Assembly (NCBI GenBank): GCA_963698715.1
Contig: CAVORW010000004.1
Location: 310,001-374,000, forward strand
Origin: CAWHJB01 sp963698715
GTDB taxonomy: Bacteria; Chloroflexota; Anaerolineae; Anaerolineales; UBA4823
Reading direction: 5' to 3'
Length of the DNA stretch: 64,000 bases
The notes under the pieces: model-generated
Told to the model about the DNA's origin: nothing
Databases searched by the model: none
The model's input: only the letters and a program-made list of their open reading frames with translations
Translations under genes and position numbers: made by a program
Shown: positions 9,077 to 18,190 of the stretch, in pieces
How positions within the stretch are numbered: the first letter of the stretch is position 1
Layout: each line of letters starts with the position of its first letter

Positions 9077-10051
9077 TTAAGGTTGGAGAGCTGTAACTGG
9101 CTCCAACCCGTGCAAGTAGTCGTAGAGATCCTTTAATTGTTCGTCCGTAAACATTTTTCCATAGGCCTTCCAGGGCATTTCATCACTGATGGGGCTCCCG
9201 CCCGGACCAATTCCCTGGCGAAAAATGTTTCTGAAGGTCTCTTCCGACCAGGTTGGGACGATCAAGGTCAGGTTCGGTCCGAAAGGCCCCTGTCCGGGGG
9301 CCATGCCCTCAAAGTTCTGACCGTGGCAGTCGCGGCAGCCGGTTGAACGGGAGATGTACTCGCCGTAGGCAACTGTCCCAGCTTCGGGGGCCAGTACTGG
9401 GCCAGTAATCGGCTCTTGCGCCGAAGACGGTACCATGCCAGCCCCCACCATCAGGGCAGCCAGCGCGGTTAGCCTTCGCTCCGGAAGAGCATTTTCGACC
9501 GCAGGCTGGGAACGGATGTACGCGACCATCGCAGCAACATCTGCGTCGCTAGCGGCATGAAATCCCTGGCTGGGCATGATATACAATGGCCGCCCCTCAT
9601 TATCAACCCCTTCGCGGATGGCGCGAATAATCTCCGCATCCGTCCAGTCTTTCAAATCTCCCCCAGGGGTCAGGTTGGGGGCATACAGCTCGCCCAATGG
9701 AGGTCCGCCCTCCAGGAAATTCATTGGGTTGCCATCCAGGGGTGGGAGACCCGTGCTGGAATGGCAATCTGCGCAGGCATAGGCAAAGCGCTCACCCAGA
9801 GCAATCTGCTCGGGTGTCATGGATACCTCGACCCCTGTATCGATGTATTGATAAGGGGCTACACTTATCCGATAGAACCCCAACAGAATGACTCCCAGCA
9901 GGAGAACCAGTAGCAAAGTAAGCAGACTGGAAAGAATTCCTCCTACCCATTTTACCCAGCCGCGCCTGGCATGCCAGGCTCCCCAGGCTAACCGGCCAAA
10001 TAACAATGCTACAATCAATAAAACCAGTACGATAAGGGTATTTGAGATCAT
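9077..10051 (-). CDS. Membrane-anchored dihaem c-type cytochrome
   Basis: A 324-residue protein with two N-terminal membrane segments (about 4-24 and 36-60) followed by an extracytoplasmic part with two class I cytochrome c domains. Haem sites are C93-C96-H97 (CADCH) and C239-C242-H243 (CRDCH). MP motifs downstream of each (IMPSQGF and EMPWKAYG) may supply the axial Met ligands. The domains resemble those found next to alcohol/aldehyde dehydrogenases or as shuttles between quinol oxidation and oxidases. No partner enzyme is adjacent, so the electron partner is unknown. GAGGAG precedes the ATG by 11 bases. Confidence 0.88.
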   Translation of the reverse strand: MISNTLIVLVLLIVALLFGRLAWGAWHARRGWVKWVGGILSSLLTLLLVLLLGVILLGFYRISVAPYQYIDTGVEVSMTPEQIALGERFAYACADCHSSTGLPPLDGNPMNFLEGGPPLGELYAPNLTPGGDLKDWTDAEIIRAIREGVDNEGRPLYIMPSQGFHAASDADVAAMVAYIRSQPAVENALPERRLTALAALMVGAGMVPSSAQEPITGPVLAPEAGTVAYGEYISRSTGCRDCHGQNFEGMAPGQGPFGPNLTLIVPTWSEETFRNIFRQGIGPGGSPISDEMPWKAYGKMFTDEQLKDLYDYLHGLEPVTALQP

Positions 10052-10220
10052 TTCGAAGTGACTCCTCTTTTTAGATAAACATTGCCTTGATGGTTATATT
10101 ATCGCTGGCGAGCGTTCCGAAATCGTTACGAAAAACCAATCAGATCGAACAAAAGAAGCACTTAAAAGAGGTAGATTGAAATGATTTGAACACTCACCCT
10201 AATAGTAGCATGCTACGATC

Positions 10221-10249
10221 TTGACACCCCCCAAAAATTAGACTATTAT
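10221..10249 (+). promoter_or_regulatory. Sigma-70-type promoter of the DUF4287 gene
   Basis: TTGACA (10221-10226), a 17-bp spacer and TATTAT (10244-10249). This is a near-consensus housekeeping promoter about 80 bp before the ATG at 10331 and implies a 5' leader of roughly 75 nt. Confidence 0.75.
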
Positions 10250-10330
10250 TACCTTAATAGAACATATATTCGGCTAACCAGGTATTTTTGCACTGCATCC
10301 AACGATCCGAGAGCTAAAAAAGGAGGAAAT

Positions 10331-10897
10331 ATGCCCCCGACCGTAGATCCCCAAACTCAGACGATGATTGATAATATGCCCGAGAAAACCGGCCAATCAC
10401 TGGATGAATGGTTCAAACACATTGCGGACAGAAAGCTTAAAAAGCATGGCGAAATCATGAAGCTTTTGAAGGGCGAGCATGGTGTTAGCCATGGCTACGC
10501 CAACACCATCGCGTTCCTATACCGGCAGGCATCTGCTGGCGGGCCCAAAGCAGACCAGGACCTGGTTTCAGCCCAATACGCCGGGCCTAAAGCAAGTTTA
10601 AAACCCGTTTATCAAGCTATCTTGAACGCAGTAAACCGGTTCGGCCCAGATGTTGAGGTCGCCCCGAAGAAAACTTATGTGAGTTTGCGCCGGAGCAAGC
10701 AGTTCGCCATCGTGCAGGCCAGCACAAAAGACCGGGTAGACCTGGGGCTGAATCTCAAGGAAGTTAATCCAGCCAAGCGGTTGGAAGGTGGGAATGTCTT
10801 CAGTGGCATGTGTACTCATAAGGTGCGGCTCACCAGTCCCGACGAAGTGGACAGCCAGGTGATTGGCTGGCTTCAGCAAGCTTACGATCAGGCCTAA
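10331..10897 (+). CDS. DUF4287 and DUF5655 domain protein
   Basis: A 188-residue protein with two modules. Residues about 5-75, including TGQSLDEWFKHI and HGVSHGYANTIAFLYRQ, match the DUF4287 pattern. Residues about 90-186, with PVYQAILNAVNRFGPDVEVAPKK and FSGMCTHKVRL, match DUF5655, which appears in small proteins that bind or modify unknown targets. No catalytic residues are established. AGGAGG lies six bases before the ATG. The gene has its own strong promoter and a strong terminator, so it is a single-gene unit. Function unknown. Confidence 0.82.
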   Translation: MPPTVDPQTQTMIDNMPEKTGQSLDEWFKHIADRKLKKHGEIMKLLKGEHGVSHGYANTIAFLYRQASAGGPKADQDLVSAQYAGPKASLKPVYQAILNAVNRFGPDVEVAPKKTYVSLRRSKQFAIVQASTKDRVDLGLNLKEVNPAKRLEGGNVFSGMCTHKVRLTSPDEVDSQVIGWLQQAYDQA

Positions 10898-10907
10898 GAC
10901 AGGGCAG

Positions 10908-10955
10908 CCAGAAATGACAAAATGAGGCTTTTGAGCCTCATTTTGTCATTTCTGG
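10908..10955 (+). terminator. Perfect 22-bp hairpin terminator
   Basis: Arms 10908-10929 and 10934-10955 pair without mismatch around a TTTG loop, starting 11 bp after the DUF4287 stop. The inner arm ends in an A-run and T-run, so it can terminate from either side. Confidence 0.75.
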
Positions 10956-11059
10956 CACAATTATTGCAACAAATACTGGCAATACATAGGTATTGCTGCT
11001 CAAATCACAGCCGGATAAAAGCGTAATTTGACCAGCATTGCAGGGAGGAGCCACAAGCG

Positions 11060-11206
11060 ATGATTGAAGTTCTAGTAATTGCGGTCCTGTTTCTTTTTTT
11101 GTACCCTCTATCCAAAGAGGGCAAGTACAAAGAAATTGAACGCCAGCAAGCCATGCGGCGCACCATGAACAGGCTGCAAGAAAAATACCGCCGCCTCAGC
11201 TTATAG
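11060..11206 (+). CDS. Small single-pass membrane protein (48 residues)
   Basis: ATG at 11060, stop at 11204-11206, with GGAGGAG nine bases upstream. Residues 2-17 (IEVLVIAVLFLFLYPL) form a hydrophobic helix. The remaining 31 residues are strongly basic and helical, with alternating KE, ERQQ and RR patterns. The likely topology is an N-terminal anchor with a charged cytoplasmic tail. The good ribosome-binding site and membrane-protein composition argue that it is real. It lies between two terminators, so it is probably transcribed alone. No function can be assigned. Confidence 0.6.
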   Translation: MIEVLVIAVLFLFLYPLSKEGKYKEIERQQAMRRTMNRLQEKYRRLSL

Positions 11207-11337
11207 CAGCTGACCAACCGATCTCGAATTTCTCGACTGTGCTTACAACTGGTGCGGGTAAGCGCGCCCAGTCATACTAATTTCAAAATTTATTCCTAAC
11301 CAAATCTCCAATCAAACTGCCCAATTGACCAGTACAA

Positions 11338-11366
11338 AACTCCTCCCATGGCGGGGGAGTTTTTTG
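11338..11366 (+). terminator. Rho-independent terminator
   Basis: AACTCCTCC pairs with GGGGGAGTT (one G-T wobble) around a short loop and is followed by a T-run. It closes the small membrane-protein transcript 45 bp before the next ATG. Confidence 0.8.
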
Positions 11367-11410
11367 TCGATTGGATTTACCATTATGTTGAATGACCAAG
11401 GAGATTCAAC

Positions 11411-12358
11411 ATGAAAACATGGTTAGTCCGCATCGCAATTAGCATACTGATTGGGCTTGTGCTTTTCGTTGGGTTTAGTTTCCTTCGTTTGCAATTAGCT
11501 ACAGGTGAAATTCGCCGGGATGCTCAGGCCCTGACCGTCACGGAACCAGTGGAGTTTGGCGAAACGAGCCAATTGGAACTTCTGCCAATCTATGAAAAAG
11601 CCAGCCTTGGTGAACTGCAGAGTGGACACGGTGTTTCCTACTTGATCCGTACAGACTACGCCACCATCCTGTTCGATCTGGGCAACAATACGACAAGTGT
11701 TTCACCTTCGCCTTTGGAACACAATATGGCTAGCCTGGGCATTTCGCTGGACGAAATTGACCTTTTTGTCATCTCGCACCGCCATCCTGATCATGTGGGT
11801 GGGCAGATCTGGTGGTCCAAAAAGACATTTTCACTCAATGGCGTGAATCAGCCTTCATTAGGAGCCATGCCAGTTTATATCCCGGAAGACATGTCTTATC
11901 CAGGCGCCAGCCTGACACTGGCGAGTGACCCGATGATATTGGCACAAGGGGTTGCGACAACCGGGGCCATCACCTATGCCCAGCCGTTTCCTATCTGGCT
12001 GAATATGCCGACTGGAGGCGAGCAGGCGCTGGCAGTCAATCTCTCTGGTCATGGGATCGTGATCATTACAGGCTGTGGGCACATGGGCTTAGAGACCTTG
12101 CTGGCGCGGGCCGAAGCAGTTTTCAATTCACACATTGTGGGTGTGATCGGCGGCCTGCATTACGGTAATGCCGATCTTGCCGCTTTACAGCCGGAGATCC
12201 AAAAGGTGCAGGCGCTCGATCCACTGATCGTAGCTCTTTCCCCTCACGATAGCGGTCCGGCCGCCTTGGACGCATTTGCGCAAGCGTTTCCGGAATCTTA
12301 CCAGCCCATCATAGCCGGCCAAACTATCCTATTAGGGCCTGTTGAGGCTGCACGCTGA
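11411..12358 (+). CDS. Metallo-beta-lactamase-fold hydrolase, membrane-anchored
   Basis: A 315-residue protein with an N-terminal hydrophobic segment (about 5-25), likely a signal anchor. The metal motif is complete: SHRHPDHVGG supplies the H-x-H-x-D-H ligands. A later TGCGHMGLE loop and the IGGLHYG stretch match the TM0207-like branch of the superfamily, related to the enzyme that makes the ribofuranosylaminobenzene phosphate unit in archaeal pterin synthesis. That relation does not fix the substrate. AAGGAG precedes the ATG. The alpha/beta hydrolase gene follows 63 bp later and may be co-transcribed. Probably faces the outside of the membrane. Confidence 0.82.
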   Translation: MKTWLVRIAISILIGLVLFVGFSFLRLQLATGEIRRDAQALTVTEPVEFGETSQLELLPIYEKASLGELQSGHGVSYLIRTDYATILFDLGNNTTSVSPSPLEHNMASLGISLDEIDLFVISHRHPDHVGGQIWWSKKTFSLNGVNQPSLGAMPVYIPEDMSYPGASLTLASDPMILAQGVATTGAITYAQPFPIWLNMPTGGEQALAVNLSGHGIVIITGCGHMGLETLLARAEAVFNSHIVGVIGGLHYGNADLAALQPEIQKVQALDPLIVALSPHDSGPAALDAFAQAFPESYQPIIAGQTILLGPVEAAR

Positions 12359-12421
12359 GAAAATGCAACCCACCCCAACCAATGAGTACAGACACAAAAT
12401 CAAATCAAAAGGACAAACACG

Positions 12422-13669
12422 ATGAGAACCACGCTTAAGAAATTTTCCTGGATTGGTCGCATCTCCCTGTTACTTGGATCCAGCTTGCTGTGCCTGCCGG
12501 TGATTTTACTGCCGTTCACTACATCCGTTCCGGCCTGGGCCTGGATTCTATTGGCTTTGGCAGAAGCAGCCTTAATTCTGTTTCTATTTCGGAATGCCTC
12601 CACCGGATGGGGCGTTGCAGTTGGACTCAGCGGTATGGTCCTGGTAGGGATCGTTGCAATTGCGGCATCGCAGTTCTTCGCTGCCACCCCGGCAATCCGC
12701 GGGGAAGATGGAAAGCCTCTCCCGGGTTCTATCGCCGTCCTGGAAAAGGTAAATTTGAATGGCAGCCAACAATGGATAACCATCCGCGGCCATGACGCGA
12801 GCAAACCGGTCTTGTTGAACCTCGGAATGGGCGGCCCCGGCGGTGGTGGTTTTGCTACTCGCACCCTTTTCGAACCCTTAGAAGAACACTTTGTCGTGGT
12901 AAGCTGGGATGAGCCAGGCACCGGTAAATCATACAACGCGGTCCCAATTTCCAGCCTCACACCCCAGCGCTTTATCGATGACGCCCATGCATTAACCCTA
13001 TATCTGCGCGAACGCTTCCACCAGGAGAAGATATACATTTACGGCGTATCGTGGACCAGCATTTTAGGCGTCTGGCTGGTCCAAGAATATCCGGACCTGT
13101 ATCACGCATACATCGGAAACGGGCAAATGGTCAGCACGACCGAGACCGATGTAAAAGGTTATGAATTAGCGCTAGAATACCTGGCCGAGATCGGCGACCA
13201 GAAACAGCTGGACAACTTGCTACACAATGGCCCACCCCCGTATCGTGGTGATAGTGTGGTCAACCAATACGTGGCGTTCCTGGATGTACTGAACGATTAT
13301 ATGCACGCACCACGTTATACTCTGGTTGTTCCAATCGTTCCCTTTTTAGCGCCGGAATATGGATTAGTGGATAAAATCAACCATACTCGTGGGTTGGTTG
13401 ACTCGTTCAATGTCGTGTATCCCCAATTGGAAGACGTGGATTTTACTATTCAGGCCACCCAGTTAGCGGTGCCTGTGTATATCTTTTTTGGACGGGAAGA
13501 TGTCAACGCCAATGCGGCCCTGGTTGAACGCTATTACAACTTGCTGGAGGCTCCAAGCAAGGAATTAATCTGGCTGAATGGCGGGCATGGGCTGGATGGC
13601 AGCAACCTCGGCCAGTTTACGGACGTTATAGTCAACACAGTCCTGGCAGAAACACAGCCCATGAAATGA
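12422..13669 (+). CDS. Alpha/beta hydrolase with N-terminal membrane region
   Basis: A 415-residue protein. The first 90 or so residues contain three hydrophobic helices. From about residue 110 it is an alpha/beta hydrolase of the proline-iminopeptidase-like type: oxyanion region LNLGMGGPGGG, SWDEPGTGKS after strand 4, nucleophile elbow GVSWTS, acid Asp in FFGREDVNAN and His in NGGHGLDG. The elbow departs from the usual G-x-S-x-G because Thr follows the Trp. AAAGGA lies upstream of the ATG. Probable membrane-tethered peptidase or esterase with the catalytic domain on one face; substrate unknown. Confidence 0.82.
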   Translation: MRTTLKKFSWIGRISLLLGSSLLCLPVILLPFTTSVPAWAWILLALAEAALILFLFRNASTGWGVAVGLSGMVLVGIVAIAASQFFAATPAIRGEDGKPLPGSIAVLEKVNLNGSQQWITIRGHDASKPVLLNLGMGGPGGGGFATRTLFEPLEEHFVVVSWDEPGTGKSYNAVPISSLTPQRFIDDAHALTLYLRERFHQEKIYIYGVSWTSILGVWLVQEYPDLYHAYIGNGQMVSTTETDVKGYELALEYLAEIGDQKQLDNLLHNGPPPYRGDSVVNQYVAFLDVLNDYMHAPRYTLVVPIVPFLAPEYGLVDKINHTRGLVDSFNVVYPQLEDVDFTIQATQLAVPVYIFFGREDVNANAALVERYYNLLEAPSKELIWLNGGHGLDGSNLGQFTDVIVNTVLAETQPMK

Positions 13670-13785
13670 CTTACATTTCGGCAATCACAGGATGTTTGTA
13701 TCCACCACCATTTTCCGCTACAGCCAGGCCGAACAGCACAACTTTGGGCGGATTGGTTGAGCCTGACCGCCTATGAGCGAGCGGA

Positions 13786-14907
13786 TTATTTCGCTTCAAA
13801 TTCGGCCAATCTGCGTCGTTCCAGCGAACGTCCCAATAGCCGTTCAATCGTACGGATCATTGGCAGGTCATCCTGGGTGGCAAGCGATAGTGCGGTCCCC
13901 AGCTTCGTCATACGGCCTGTGCGCCCAATTCGATGAGTGTAGGCGACCGCCGTATCCGGCAAATCAAAGTTGATCACATGCGATATGAGCGAAACATCAA
14001 TGCCTCTTGCTGCGATATCCGTAGCAACCAATACCTTAACCCGCCCGCTGCGAAAACTATCCATGGCCTGCCTGCGCCGGTTCTGAGATAGGTTGCCCTG
14101 CAACGAGGTGGCAGGCAGCCCGGCTTTGATCAACTGCCCGGCCAGTTTTTTGGCGCGGTGTTTCGTGCGGGTGAATACCAGTACTTTTCCACCACCCGAC
14201 TGGCGCAGGATTGTCAGAAGCAGCTCGAATTTTTTGGTTTGTTCCACTGGATACATCGCATGCCCTACCGTTTCAACTGGTCGCGAGTCGCCCAGCTCGA
14301 CGGTCACGGGTTGGCGCAAGAATTCATTGGCCAATGAACGGATCTCGTCCGGCATGGTGGCTGAAAACAGCAGCGTCTGGCGTGATTTGGGAAGGGCTTT
14401 CAGAATGCGGCGGATGTCGGGTAAAAAGCCCATATCGAACATCTGGTCCGCCTCATCCAATACCAGGGTTTCAACCGCACTCAGGTTGACCAATCGCTGT
14501 CCCATCAGGTCCAACAATCTTCCTGGGCAGGCCACCACGATCTCAACACCGGCGCGCAGTCCCTGGATTTGGGGTTGGGTGCCGACACCCCCATAAATGG
14601 TCATGCTGCGCAGGCGCGTCTGGCGACCAAGCGCTGTGATAGCCATGTGGGTTTGTTCGGCCAGCTCACGGGTGGGAGAGATGATGAGTGCGCGCAGCCT
14701 GCCACGTGGACCAGTTAACAGGCGCTGCAGAATGGGCAAGACAAAAGCAGCCGTTTTCCCAGTGCCGGTTTGGGCCAAACCCATTACATCACGCCCTACT
14801 AAGATGGGTGGAATGGCCTGCTGTTGAATTGGAGTAGGGTTAGAATAGCCGGCTGATGAGATCCCGGATTTGACCTGCGAATGAAAAGCAAATGATTCAA
14901 AATTCAA
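13786..14907 (-). CDS. DEAD-box RNA helicase, RhlE-like, core only
   Basis: A 373-residue ATP-dependent RNA helicase with all core motifs: Q-motif YSNPTPIQQQAI, Walker A AQTGTGKT, PTRELAEQ, DEAD box VLDEADQMFDMGF, SATMP, VLVATDIAARGIDV and HRIGRTGR. It ends soon after the core, without the basic tail of longer RhlE/CsdA proteins. It begins with TTG at 14905-14907, supported by AAAGGA six bases upstream; no ATG is well placed. An RRM protein is encoded just upstream on the same strand, a pairing seen in cold-adaptation and RNA-remodelling loci. Confidence 0.92.
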   Translation of the reverse strand: MNFESFAFHSQVKSGISSAGYSNPTPIQQQAIPPILVGRDVMGLAQTGTGKTAAFVLPILQRLLTGPRGRLRALIISPTRELAEQTHMAITALGRQTRLRSMTIYGGVGTQPQIQGLRAGVEIVVACPGRLLDLMGQRLVNLSAVETLVLDEADQMFDMGFLPDIRRILKALPKSRQTLLFSATMPDEIRSLANEFLRQPVTVELGDSRPVETVGHAMYPVEQTKKFELLLTILRQSGGGKVLVFTRTKHRAKKLAGQLIKAGLPATSLQGNLSQNRRRQAMDSFRSGRVKVLVATDIAARGIDVSLISHVINFDLPDTAVAYTHRIGRTGRMTKLGTALSLATQDDLPMIRTIERLLGRSLERRRLAEFEAK

Positions 14908-15063
14908 AATAGATCCTTTAACAATAAATATGTGCTTACTTAAAGCCTTACACCCAGGCTCACTGAATAAACCTTGGACGCGCTGAAATTACACTCAGTT
15001 AAGGAGTCAGGCTCCAGGCGCACCTGCTGACCCGGAGCCCAATATTAAAATCTGCTGCGGTGT

Positions 15064-15393
15064 TTAATAGCGGCGGGATCCGCCGCGATTGCTGCGTGGC
15101 TTGCCACCCTGACGGTTACCACCGAATCCACCTGAGCTGCGCTCCTCGCGTGGACGGGCAATATTAACGGTTAAGTCGCGCTGGCCAAGACTGTAGCTAT
15201 TGAACATTTGAATGGCTTTTTCCATCTCGCTTTGACTGCCCATCACGACAAATGCAAATCCCTTCGACCTGCCGCTGTCGCGATCCTTGATCAGATCTAC
15301 CGATTCTACCGTTCCAGCCTGAGCAAACAACGTGCGCAAATCATCCTCTGTCGTATCATAAGAAAGATTACCGACATAAAGCTTGGTTTCCAT
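15064..15393 (-). CDS. RRM-type RNA-binding protein
   Basis: A 109-residue protein with one RNA-recognition motif. RNP2 is LYVGNL (residues 5-10) and RNP1 is SKGFAFVVM (residues 43-51), both with the aromatic residues that stack on RNA. The last 30 residues are Gly/Arg/Ser-rich (FGGNRQGGKPRSNRGGSRR), like the glycine-rich cold-induced RNA-binding proteins of cyanobacteria and Chloroflexota. AAGGAG lies about 11 bases before the ATG. The leader is about 88 nt. It probably acts with the DEAD-box helicase encoded downstream. Confidence 0.93.
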   Translation of the reverse strand: METKLYVGNLSYDTTEDDLRTLFAQAGTVESVDLIKDRDSGRSKGFAFVVMGSQSEMEKAIQMFNSYSLGQRDLTVNIARPREERSSGGFGGNRQGGKPRSNRGGSRRY

Positions 15394-15487
15394 AATCCGA
15401 GTTTCTCCTTTGAGAAATTAAAAAAAAGAACCGCCGGCCTCACAGAAGGGGCCGACAGTAACTGTACCCAGTAGTAAGTTAAATTGG

Positions 15488-15496
15488 ATTATAACA
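15488..15496 (-). promoter_or_regulatory. Extended -10 promoter of the RRM gene
   Basis: On the minus strand TGT-TATAAT forms an extended -10 box about 95 bp before the RRM ATG. No good -35 box is visible 17 bp upstream, which is acceptable for an extended -10 promoter. Confidence 0.6.
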
Positions 15497-15804
15497 TACT
15501 TATGCCCAGGTTCTTCCGTTTTGAGATCAGGGGATGTATTTTATTTTTCGGCACCCAAACCCTTTTCCCCATGGATTAAAAAGCACCCGGATTATGGTCT
15601 CAGACAGACCACCATCCAGCTTGCAGTATCGCCAAGGTCCAACGGCCACTGGAGTAACGCCTGCGGTACAATTCGTTATCAACCGTTCGCGGACAGGAAA
15701 TTGCTGATTCACGCCGAAAAACTGTTAGCGTTAGCTTGGAAGACCGGCTGAAGTAGCAATTCTAGCTCACATCACTTAATAGATGCTTGTTAAGGAAAAC
15801 AGCT
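15497..15804. other. Intergenic region, nothing clear
   Basis: About 300 bp between the divergent RRM and phosphotriesterase genes. I see no gene, strong hairpin or promoter here other than the RRM -10 box at its left edge. Confidence 0.45.
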
Positions 15805-16716
15805 ATGGCGAGTTTAATTACCACCCTTGGCCCTAAAAGCTCTTCTGAACTGGGCATGATTTTGCCTCACGAACACATCTTTGTAGATCTTCGAACCTGG
15901 GATACTCCTGGATATGCCCAGGCTCAAGCCGAGGAAGTGATCCAGCTCATGGCGCCCGAAATGACGAGGGCGCGAGAAGCTGGTGTTACCGCGATTGTAG
16001 AATGCAGCCCCGTCGGTGTCGGACGCCGGGCGGATATCGACCGGGCGGTATCTCTGGCGACTGAACTACCTGTGGTGGTCCCCACCGGGATCTATCGCGA
16101 GCCATGGGTACCTGACTGGGTCCATGCCGCCAGCGAAGCTGAATTGGCCGTGTGGATGTTGAGCGAACTGCAAGGCGAAATTGAAGCCAGCGGAGTGCAG
16201 GCAGGCTGGATTAAGTTGAGCGCGGGTGATGACGGGCTCACAAGCTGTGAAACCAAGATCTTACGCTCCGCTGTCACGGCCGGTCGAGAAACAAATGCTG
16301 TTATCGGGAGCCACACAATTCGAGGCCGGGTAGTTCGGGACCAACTCGACATTATCGAGGCGATGGGGTACACGGCAGATCGATTCATCTGGATCCATAC
16401 ACAAGCCGAGCCGGATTTCGCGCTGCACCTGGAGATGGCCCTCCGCGGGGCGTGGCTGGAATACGATGCGATTGGCGAGAATGATGGGCGCGATCTGCAA
16501 AATGTTCAACGTCTATTAGAAGCCGGGTTGGGCAATCAATTGCTGCTGAGTCATGACCGGGGCTGGTATGATCCAGCTCTGCCGGGTGGGGGTGTTCCTA
16601 AGCCATACACATATCTGCCAGACCAGTTCCTGCCCAAACTGCGAAATGTCGGGGTGGATGAAGCAGCAATCGTCCAACTCACCCATGTTAATCCCTTTCA
16701 GGCATTTGCTCGTTGA
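15805..16716 (+). CDS. Phosphotriesterase-family metal-dependent hydrolase
   Basis: A 303-residue amidohydrolase-fold enzyme of the phosphotriesterase/PHP-like family. Metal ligands are visible: H22 and H24 in LPHEHIF, a bridging Lys in GWIKLSAGD, His in IGSHT, His in WIHTQAEPD and the terminal Asp in SHDRGW. These proteins are mostly lactonases or organophosphate hydrolases; the natural substrate cannot be named. I start at the ATG at 15805 because AAGGA is eight bases upstream. A TTG at 15787 would have no site. It converges on the class V aminotransferase gene with a 9-bp gap. Confidence 0.88.
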   Translation: MASLITTLGPKSSSELGMILPHEHIFVDLRTWDTPGYAQAQAEEVIQLMAPEMTRAREAGVTAIVECSPVGVGRRADIDRAVSLATELPVVVPTGIYREPWVPDWVHAASEAELAVWMLSELQGEIEASGVQAGWIKLSAGDDGLTSCETKILRSAVTAGRETNAVIGSHTIRGRVVRDQLDIIEAMGYTADRFIWIHTQAEPDFALHLEMALRGAWLEYDAIGENDGRDLQNVQRLLEAGLGNQLLLSHDRGWYDPALPGGGVPKPYTYLPDQFLPKLRNVGVDEAAIVQLTHVNPFQAFAR

Positions 16717-16725
16717 AACATAGCG

Positions 16726-17985
16726 TTAGCCTGCACTTGACGCAATCTCCCCCAGCGCTTTCCCAAACCGGTGGATCTCCTCAACTGTATTGTAATGCAC
16801 CGGTCCGACCCGCACCATCCCCCCACTTTCTTCCAACCCCAACCGCTCGGTGACTGCTAAGGCGTAATAATTCCCGTCCCACACATAGATATTTTCTTTA
16901 TCCAATTCTTCCGCCACCCGGCGCGGAGATTTGCCTCTAAGCGTGAAGCTCACCGTAGGCACGCGCTCTTCCAGCCGTCGCCGTTCGGTCAGGCCGTAAA
17001 CTTTCACGCCAGGAGTCTCCTCGAGCACATCCAGCAGAGCGCGCGAAAGCTCGTATTCATAGGCGCGGATGGCTGTGATGCCTTTTTTCAGGTTCAATGA
17101 CCGGCCCTCGCCTACATATTTCTCGTCATAATCCCCGCCAAAAGTTTCTCCAACCCATTGAATGTATTCAAGCGCTCCCAATACCCCAGCGTAGCCCTCG
17201 AAGTTGCCTGTGCCGGTCTCGAATTTTCCAGGCGAGTCGGCGGGTGCGGGCCGCACTTTATAGGCGGTCAACTCGTCCAGAAGATCGTATTTGCCGTACA
17301 GAATACCCACATGCGGTCCGAAGAACTTGTAGCTCGAAGAGACCAGAAAATCGCAATCCAGGGCCTGCACGTCAATCGGCCCGTGCGGTGCGTACTGCAC
17401 GGCATCGATGTATACGCGCGCGCCGGCTGCATGCGCCATCGACACGATTTTGGACACCGGGTTGATCGTGCCTAGCGCATTAGATGCATACCCGACTGCC
17501 ACCAGGCGCGGCCGACCTTCCAAGGCTTTAGCCAGATCAACCAGATCGAGCGTGCCATCCTGAGGGTTGAAGTCCACCCGGCGGACATTCACGCCGCGCT
17601 CTTCCGCCGCCATAACCCAGGGTGTTATATTGGCGTCGTGATCCAGGTTGGTGACTACGATCTCATCCCCAGCCTGCCAGGTGCGGGCAATGGAGCGGCT
17701 CAGGTTGAAGGTCAGGCTGGTCATATTGGGCCCAAAGACGATCTCCCCCGGCTGGCGGGCATGATAGAATTCAGCCATTGCCGCCCGGGCTTCTTCGATC
17801 AGCGCATCCGACTCACGGCTGGTTTGAAAGGCTCCGTCGTGATTGGCGTTGCATTCCACCAGGTAAGACTGGATGCGGTCAAGAACCGTTTGAGCCACCT
17901 GGGTGCCAGCGGGGTTATCAAGAAAAATAGCCGGGCGGGCCAGGGCGGGAAATTGGGCTCGGATAGTTGTGAGATCGAGGGTCAT
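16726..17985 (-). CDS. Class V aminotransferase, cysteine desulfurase-like, without the catalytic Cys
   Basis: A 419-residue PLP enzyme of the SufS/CsdA-like fold. The PLP Lys is K220 in SSSYKFFGPHVG, with upstream TNLDHDANITPW and YIDAVQYAPH supplying cofactor contacts. Where SufS-type desulfurases have a Cys in the RxGHHC segment, this protein reads RVGPVHYNTVEE, with no Cys. It belongs to the desulfurase-like subfamily (TIGR01976-like) and may be a lyase or transaminase rather than a sulfur donor. The start at 17985 is chosen because AAGGAG lies seven bases upstream; a more distal ATG at 18024 lacks one. Confidence 0.87.
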   Translation of the reverse strand: MTLDLTTIRAQFPALARPAIFLDNPAGTQVAQTVLDRIQSYLVECNANHDGAFQTSRESDALIEEARAAMAEFYHARQPGEIVFGPNMTSLTFNLSRSIARTWQAGDEIVVTNLDHDANITPWVMAAEERGVNVRRVDFNPQDGTLDLVDLAKALEGRPRLVAVGYASNALGTINPVSKIVSMAHAAGARVYIDAVQYAPHGPIDVQALDCDFLVSSSYKFFGPHVGILYGKYDLLDELTAYKVRPAPADSPGKFETGTGNFEGYAGVLGALEYIQWVGETFGGDYDEKYVGEGRSLNLKKGITAIRAYEYELSRALLDVLEETPGVKVYGLTERRRLEERVPTVSFTLRGKSPRRVAEELDKENIYVWDGNYYALAVTERLGLEESGGMVRVGPVHYNTVEEIHRFGKALGEIASSAG

Positions 17986-18108
17986 TGACGGGCTCCTTAG
18001 GCTGGGTTGAAATTCAAGCCCCATTATATCGCCTCAAATCGTGAAAATGAGCCGGAATCCAATCCCGGGACCCAGATCGTTATTGGGTTTGTGCGAAATA
18101 AATCGGGC

Positions 18109-18137
18109 TTGACAAGCGCCGGTAAATTCGATACAAA
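18109..18137 (+). promoter_or_regulatory. Promoter of the ThuA/Gfo/GPH carbohydrate operon
   Basis: TTGACA (18109-18114), a 17-bp spacer and TACAAA (18132-18137), about 50 bp before the first gene. An 11-bp palindrome GCTTGACAAGC overlaps the -35 box and could be a repressor half-site, which is speculative. Confidence 0.5.
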
Positions 18138-18190
18138 AGATCAGGCCTTGCAACCCACTCGTCTGGAAAACACTTCTCCCTGGAGTATCA

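Noticed and set aside
11005..11217. 70-codon minus-strand frame over the small membrane ORF
   Set aside because: It has no ribosome-binding site, and the plus-strand 48-codon frame has a good one and a clear membrane helix.
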